The notes beneath the pieces were generated by a model that saw nothing but the letters and a program-made list of their open reading frames with translations, was not told where the DNA came from and searched no databases. From Enoplolaimus lenunculus (lineage: Eukaryota > Nematoda > Enoplea > Enoplida > Thoracostomopsidae), in contig JASANG010003168.1 in assembly GCA_030248215.1 (NCBI GenBank), positions 30,960-94,959 on the forward strand: a stretch of 64,000 nucleotides of DNA, read 5' to 3'. Shown here piece after piece: positions 58,640-64,000 of this stretch; within the stretch, counting starts at the first letter, position 1, and every line of letters starts with the position of its first letter. Both the position numbers and the translations under genes were made by a program.

Positions 58640-61600
58640 TTAACCCCAAACGCTGGTTTCAGTGTCATATGGGTCACGCATATAAAACAGGACATATAAT
58701 TTATTCAAAACTAAACGTTCCACAATACGATATTCCGTAGAGTCGTCATCTAAGCATATCCAGTAATTACCGTGACGCACCCACGTGGTGTAGTGAACGC
58801 AATAACTTAGTGCAACATGTTCGATTGCGGCAATTAAACTCAAATCAACATTATTCAGTTTAACACGTTCAAAATTCGTATATTTTAATGTGTTCAGCGT
58901 TCCATTTTCGTTCATCAAAGGCAGTCTGACAATGAAAAATCGTGTAGAAACTGGGAACTTGAAACTACACAGTGCCTTACTGACAGTCACGCTTCTTCTA
59001 CAACGGCTACAGAAAAATTGTTCGTTTGGCCGCGATGCAAGTAGCTGTGAAAAAGACTCTGCTTGAGTAAGTGAGGCAAATTGAACAGGTGTCGGCACCA
59101 TTGTTTTGGAAAGTTCACTGTCGCAATATCCACAATGTCCATGAATCTCCGTATAGTGCAGAAACAGACTTTCGATTTGAAACCTGGCAATTAAAATTTC
59201 AAAAAACTCGGCTGGATCTTCTTGATTTTGATGAGAAAACCTATCGTCCAGTTTTGAAACGAATGCAGCCAAATTCCAAGGAGCGCCTTGAGTTTTCGCG
59301 TGAACAAATATATGAACGAACTGCATATGAAGTGGGCAGTTAGTGTTTTGAAGTGCCGCAATCAGCGATCCTTCCGTAATACGATTGCATTCTAAAACAG
59401 CTTGAAAAACGCTGTTCGCATAGCATAAGTTGCAGGGGTTTCGAAACTGCAAATAATGTTTAACATTGTTTTCATCGTGTGTCAAATTTGATATCAAAAC
59501 TGTTGCGGCGTTTGATCTATTCGTAGGATCAGCTTTTGTTTCGTCACCAAATGATTGTACATTGATAAACGGTCCTTCGGTCTGCCGATTTGTGTACTTC
59601 GCTCTGGTAACATCGGTAGTTTTCGTTCTTTCTGAAATGTTGGTGCTAGACTGCGAAACGTCGACTGCGTGATGTAACGTAGTAGTTGCAACAGTTCTGC
59701 TACTTAACTTGTTGCGATTTAGAGAACAGGAATAAGTCTCAACTTGTTTAGCACAAACGTCCACTTGCAGAGTGTGTTTTGTTCGTGTGCTCGAATAATC
59801 AACCTCTGTTATTGGCTGTTTTCTGCGCTTAACAGCGGAACAATTCAAAAACAATACGTATCTGAAGAAACCTTTTGTAGGCAATCCAGTCCGTTTCTGT
59901 ATGACTTCCGCTTTGCTGTTTAAATGACGCCACTGTTTCTGTTTTACCCAAATTGTCCAAACGTCACAATAGCAAATTATGGCAACTGGTCGGAACTTAC
60001 TAGCGCCAATAATCACACCAGACGTTTTCAAACCACGAAATTTTACTTGCTTTGAATAACAGCTATACACTTGCATGAGCAAAAAATAGTTAGTTCCACT
60101 TGGAAAAACATCTAATACACCAAGAGTGATAGAGGAACACCGACGACATGCATTGTTTGACAGAGATAAAGTCTGAATGCAACCGAAATTAACTGAATTT
60201 CTCGCGGCTGGTACAGAAATCATAATGTTACTTGAGTATTTTGTACATTCTTCGGTCGAACACTTTTTGCAGATATATTTGGTTCCGCACACGAGATCAA
60301 AATAGTGCACAATTCCCAGAAGCTTGAGAAACCAGCCCACAAAAGCATCTGGCGATCCACTATGACTGGAGACTAAGCGATTCATTTCTGTCACATTAGT
60401 TTCTGTAGCGCATGTCGACACGAGTTGAAAATCGAAGTCGGAAATGCAAGCCTTAACACTTGGATTTTCGTCAATACAGATTTTGACACCACCAGAAAGT
60501 GCTTCATTGCACACAGAAACAAGATACAAGCACGTGATGAACAGAGAATTATCACCCAATACGTCCGTTACAAACTTAATGAACTCAGAATTACTTCTTA
60601 CAGTGGGAGCATCAGAGTTCGAGTGAAATATTTTCAGGTTGTGTATCACTGAATTTGCATTTGACATTTCAGCAAGACCTATTTGCTTGCGCAGTCTATT
60701 ATATTCATGGACACAAATTTTTCTTGCTAGGAGTTTTCCAGGATTCAATCGAATCAACCGGACTCCAGTTAAACTGCGAACTCGCGATACTTCTACGTAA
60801 GCCATGCCAGCTTCGAACACATCACTGCCTAAATCCAAAAGCGCTGAATTCACACTCAATCCTTGAGATTTATGAACTGTTAACGCGTATGCTGTAGCTA
60901 CAGGGAATTGGCTTCTGTACGTGAATAACTTGGGCGCTAACTCATAAACGGCAGTAACAGGCTTTATTGTAGTTATTTCTGCTAGATTGTTGAATTTAAC
61001 TTGAACGCTATTAACAGTGCGCGACGTTTTGTTCAACCCAACAATTTCTCCAACAGATCCATTTACGAGACCAGCATTACAATCGACGTTTCTGAGTAAA
61101 ATGATGCGCAGTCCAACTCCTAATGCTACAACTTCATCCAATCCCGCTGTATCAGACGATTTTCGTTTTATACAAGTTGTCTTCAGCGGCTTTTGTTTTA
61201 CAATTTGAGGATCGCCAGCAACAGAACCATCCATCGCTTTGCAATACACTACGTTGAGAGACAATTTTTTAATTACGCTTCGATTGAATTCATCAACCAT
61301 TTGAACTTTCGGTAATATGCACAAAACTTCTTTATCCTGTTTCATAATTTCCAGAAAACAAGCAACAGCAGAATTTAGTTTCTGCTTGTCCAAACCTACT
61401 GAATCAATAGCCTGTATAAATGCGGCTGACATTCTTGAACTTTCAATAAGCCTACTAGCGAGCAAATTTATGTCTTCAATAGTTGATTGGCCAACACGCA
61501 TTCGTTTCAACAACATTGAAAACCCTGAATCCAGCTGTCTCATATTAATAACTAACTCAGCATACTGAAAATAATGCCATAAATTGAATTTCCTAGATAA

Positions 61601-62680
61601 CCAGCCACTACAAAAAGATTTCGCAACCGATTTCGGAATGGATTCGAAGCAAAATTGAGCTTTTACTGGTGGAAGCTGCAATAAATCCCCGAATACAACA
61701 ACATTTTTCCCAGCAAATGGAGCATCATGGTTTCCAAAAACTTCGCACAGTCTCATATGTATATGAAGAAACATAACATTGGATACCATTGAAATTTCGT
61801 CAATTATTAGTAACTTCATCTGATTTAAACACAGTCGCAATTCTTTCAGTTGCTCTGCTCTTAAGTTTTCATAAGATAAAAATCCATGCGATTTTTGCAC
61901 AGGAAGCATAAGCAGCTTATGCAGTGTAATACCGTTTACGTTAAGCGCCGCGATGCCCGTAGGTGCGCTTACAATGCAAGCATTCTGGGGGCCGAAGTGA
62001 GAACAGACTTGAAATCTTAATCTGCTGATTAAAACACTTTTGCCACATCCGCCAACACCGCTCACAAACAGTCGAAGTGGTGTTGATTCAGTGTTTGAAG
62101 TCCTCGTTAAGTTTTCCCATATTCTGTCAACAATACTCTGCTGTTCGGGGTTTAGCTGCAAATCAGCCTCAGGCATTTGTGCATTTCCACTAAAAACATT
62201 ATATGCATCGCCTGGTTCAACATCGATGTTTGCTTGGTAAACTTCTGGAGCAAAAACGACATCAGTGTCGTCATTCATTGCACAATCGTCGTTCACGATT
62301 TTAGTTGATTTTATTCTAGTCGACAATTCCTTCGCGGCTTCAATGCGCCGTTTTGCATGAAGATGGGCATCCAGCAAATCTTGGTTTATCACAGATTCCG
62401 CAGCATCGAACGCTTCACGGTAGCTGCGGTGCGATCCAATCAATTCATTTTCGTCCCGAAATGGTTTAAAGAGCATTAACAACGATCTGAAGTAATCTTC
62501 AGAATTCTCTTTGCTCGGTAAAAAATATCGACTTTTTATCAGATACGGTTTAGTTCTCTGTTTCAAATAACCTGATTCATCTTTCAAAATAAATTCCGGT
62601 GGAATTGCTGATTGGTGTTTAGCAGGCATTCTTTTTAAAGTCGTAGTTTCGAACAACTTCGTACAAGCAGCATTCTTCAA
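58640..62680 (-). CDS. Helitron Pif1-like helicase fused to ubiquitin-specific-protease-like domain (1,346 codons)
   Basis: The frame is open for 4.04 kb. The helicase (residues about 175-655) shows GVGGCGKS (Walker A), LLIIDEISMVS (Walker B), GDLLQLPPV and TAYALTVHKSQGLSV. Residues about 690-950 form a Cys-rich linker (CKKC, CRRC). Residues about 1073-1335 match a USP/UCH fold: NPCNLCYANSVFQ with catalytic Cys 1086, QNQEDPAEFF, two CxxC knuckles (1183/1186, 1224/1227), VHYTTW with His 1296 and a DDD acid stretch at 1311-1313. USPs cleave ubiquitin from proteins; why a Helitron carries one is unknown, and capture from a host gene is an inference. The first ATG at 62680 is only where the frame opens. 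The true protein should start in the Rep region, and the frames overlap at an A-run near 62645. Confidence 0.85.
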   Translation of the reverse strand: MKNAACTKLFETTTLKRMPAKHQSAIPPEFILKDESGYLKQRTKPYLIKSRYFLPSKENSEDYFRSLLMLFKPFRDENELIGSHRSYREAFDAAESVINQDLLDAHLHAKRRIEAAKELSTRIKSTKIVNDDCAMNDDTDVVFAPEVYQANIDVEPGDAYNVFSGNAQMPEADLQLNPEQQSIVDRIWENLTRTSNTESTPLRLFVSGVGGCGKSVLISRLRFQVCSHFGPQNACIVSAPTGIAALNVNGITLHKLLMLPVQKSHGFLSYENLRAEQLKELRLCLNQMKLLIIDEISMVSNVMFLHIHMRLCEVFGNHDAPFAGKNVVVFGDLLQLPPVKAQFCFESIPKSVAKSFCSGWLSRKFNLWHYFQYAELVINMRQLDSGFSMLLKRMRVGQSTIEDINLLASRLIESSRMSAAFIQAIDSVGLDKQKLNSAVACFLEIMKQDKEVLCILPKVQMVDEFNRSVIKKLSLNVVYCKAMDGSVAGDPQIVKQKPLKTTCIKRKSSDTAGLDEVVALGVGLRIILLRNVDCNAGLVNGSVGEIVGLNKTSRTVNSVQVKFNNLAEITTIKPVTAVYELAPKLFTYRSQFPVATAYALTVHKSQGLSVNSALLDLGSDVFEAGMAYVEVSRVRSLTGVRLIRLNPGKLLARKICVHEYNRLRKQIGLAEMSNANSVIHNLKIFHSNSDAPTVRSNSEFIKFVTDVLGDNSLFITCLYLVSVCNEALSGGVKICIDENPSVKACISDFDFQLVSTCATETNVTEMNRLVSSHSGSPDAFVGWFLKLLGIVHYFDLVCGTKYICKKCSTEECTKYSSNIMISVPAARNSVNFGCIQTLSLSNNACRRCSSITLGVLDVFPSGTNYFLLMQVYSCYSKQVKFRGLKTSGVIIGASKFRPVAIICYCDVWTIWVKQKQWRHLNSKAEVIQKRTGLPTKGFFRYVLFLNCSAVKRRKQPITEVDYSSTRTKHTLQVDVCAKQVETYSCSLNRNKLSSRTVATTTLHHAVDVSQSSTNISERTKTTDVTRAKYTNRQTEGPFINVQSFGDETKADPTNRSNAATVLISNLTHDENNVKHYLQFRNPCNLCYANSVFQAVLECNRITEGSLIAALQNTNCPLHMQFVHIFVHAKTQGAPWNLAAFVSKLDDRFSHQNQEDPAEFFEILIARFQIESLFLHYTEIHGHCGYCDSELSKTMVPTPVQFASLTQAESFSQLLASRPNEQFFCSRCRRSVTVSKALCSFKFPVSTRFFIVRLPLMNENGTLNTLKYTNFERVKLNNVDLSLIAAIEHVALSYCVHYTTWVRHGNYWICLDDDSTEYRIVERLVLNKLYVLFYMRDPYDTETSVWG

Positions 62681-64000
62681 GCATGTCTGGCCTCAAAGGG
62701 TAATAATTATGTATCATATTGGGCACAAATATATCATGAGTGTTTTCGTCTTGATGAGCTAGCTCTTGCAACTGAGCCAAGGGTTTCATTTTTCGACAAC
62801 GATTTTCAGCATCAGACGTATTAATGTACCTTGTTTCACAAGACATCTGGCATAGTGGATAGCCCAGCAATCTGTCAGCGGCTTCATATGCTCCCATCTG
62901 TCGCTGTTTTAACATTTTAAAAGCGTATGACTTCAGTTGACCATAAAGAGATTTTGTTCGATCGATTGCTTCCCAAAGATCACATCTATCGTTGCGCTCA
63001 GTCTTTGTTACGTACGCAGTTAAATAAGAAATCAATGCACATGATTTTTCGCCAATAAATTGTATATCTATATTGGCTTTCCAGCCAAACAATATTGCCG
63101 GATTGTAATCGTTGACATATCGCTCGTTTGAAGACCGTTTCAGTCGATACAGTTTTGCAACACTGTCATTACGTTTTGAATTAGCTTCAATGCATGTATT
63201 CAAAACAGTACTTTCGCTCACTACACGCGGAAAGCCAAATCGACACGACTTTCCTCGCTTTGGCTCATAACGTATACACGACGGCGTATGTTTATCAGAG
63301 TGAGTCTGATACCTTCGAACAGCTTCACCCAAAGTTGTTTTTGGCTCAGGCAAGGCACACGTGATGTATTTGTCGATAAACTGCACAACTGGTTCCGGCG
63401 AATCCAACCCCAACCAGAGGAGCATTTTTTATCCAGAGTAATATGTGCGCATGCGGAGCTCCACGTTGTTGATATTCAAACCGCAATAAAGTAGTTTTCA
63501 ACAACACCAATTGGACCGTTTTGACTTAAAATGATCTTTTTGAAGAACAAATTAAATCGACGCCGGAAATGTTCGGCAACAACAACCGGAGTCCTTCTGC
63601 GCACAAACTCGCTACTGAACGTAATTGAACATTTGGAATAGTCGTTGTTTCGTAAAGCGATAAATTGATCATATCGTCCCATTGATATTCGGCAGACGAC
63701 AAAGTCAGAAAAAACGTGGGGGGCCCGAATTGTTCGACCATTGCGAACAAGTCAAATTTTTTCGATCGCCAGTAGTCGGCAGTTCCTATTACTGATCCTA
63801 GTACTGCTGTCAGATTTACGTTAATTTGTTCATCTGTCATTATTTAAACCATCGAGAAAACGCTTTGCAGTAAGTGGATTTTTTCCGGGTTGTCTGCATT
63901 TCATCGTCGCGTAACATCCGCTGTTGATGGCTCTAATATCTTTTATTGTTTGACAACTGAATAAATACTGCTGATCTCTGCGAAATCTGGGATCTTTGTT
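62640..64000 (-). pseudogene. Helitron Rep (HUH endonuclease) region, frameshifted
   Basis: This is the replication-initiator half. Recognisable blocks are DPRFRRDQQYLF at the window edge, LTAVLGSVIGTADYWRSKK and DLFAMVEQFGPPTFFLTLS (63840 down), FRRRFNLFFKKIILSQNGPI (about 63570), the HUH block (63477-63430), CRFGFPRV (about 63243), NPAILFGWKANIDIQFI and the YLTAYVTKTE tyrosine block. Consecutive blocks lie in different frames, with shifts near 63840, 63660, 63478, 63430 and 62645. Rep would nick and rejoin single strands through the tyrosines. As read, it cannot be made as one protein with the helicase. Confidence 0.8.

Larger units (their letters stand above)
58640..64000 (-). mobile_element. 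Helitron (rolling-circle DNA transposon) with USP-like C terminus, cut by window end
   Basis: From 64000 downwards the minus strand encodes a Helitron-like N-terminal domain (PTFFLTLSSAEYQWDD), the HUH nuclease motif (EYQQRGAPHAHILLW, His pair near 63445-63453), CRFGFPRV, the paired tyrosines (YLTAY, 63014-63026), a Pif1-type helicase and a ubiquitin-specific-protease-like domain. HUH, two tyrosines and the Pif1 helicase together define Helitrons. Five one-base frame changes interrupt the Rep part, while the helicase-USP part is fully open. The 5' end lies beyond the window. I could not identify the 3' hairpin and CTRR terminus below 58640. Confidence 0.88.

Noticed and set aside
1-64000. CRISPR arrays, bacterial operons, rRNA genes, and retroviral or LTR-type copies
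   Set aside because: None seen. Repeats are transposon-type, genes are spliced, and the only polymerase and endonuclease motifs are those of a LINE and a Helitron.

Overview
This is AT-rich nuclear DNA from an animal. It has spliced genes with GT-AG introns and long intergenic stretches full of short inverted-repeat transposons. It carries a D1-like dopamine receptor, a two-pore potassium channel of TWK type and a large RBR ubiquitin ligase. The repeat families and the closeness of the receptor to invertebrate Dop1 receptors suggest an invertebrate, but I cannot name the phylum. I recognised no bacterial genes, rRNA, CRISPR array or retroviral copy.

Layout. 1-13,092 has no recognisable gene and holds small inverted-repeat elements. 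13,093-18,248 (+) is a three-exon D1-like dopamine receptor (811 aa). 18,249-21,557 is the spacer between convergent genes. 21,558-25,063 (-) is a three-exon K2P channel (616 aa) with a long asparagine tract. 25,064-30,718 is intergenic, with a 931-bp element bearing 221-bp inverted arms, a tRNA-like remnant and more MITEs. 30,719-46,677 (-) is a 17-exon RBR E3 ligase (1,038 aa in my model, all junction phases consistent) with two RING2-type exons that look mutually exclusive. 46,678-50,115 has no recognised gene. 50,116-53,372 (-) is a decayed non-LTR retrotransposon (LINE) with a 2A-like peptide at its N terminus. 53,988-54,147 (+) is one exon of an RCC1L-like gene, with a hAT-type element inserted 17 bp after its splice donor. 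54,969-58,639 holds two further inverted-repeat elements. 58,640-64,000 (-) is a Helitron cut by the window end. Its replication-initiator part is frameshifted, but its helicase continues into an intact C-terminal ubiquitin-specific-protease-like domain in one 1,346-codon frame.

The host genes do not form a pathway: two are membrane proteins of excitable cells and one is a ubiquitin ligase. The main common thread is in the mobile DNA. Several non-autonomous families, many with 8-bp target duplications (hAT-like), carry short arrays of a family-specific hexamer (CCTAAG, GAGACC, CCGGAG, GATTCC) just inside their ends. All exon models come from reading splice sites and phases by eye. No database search or transcript was available.
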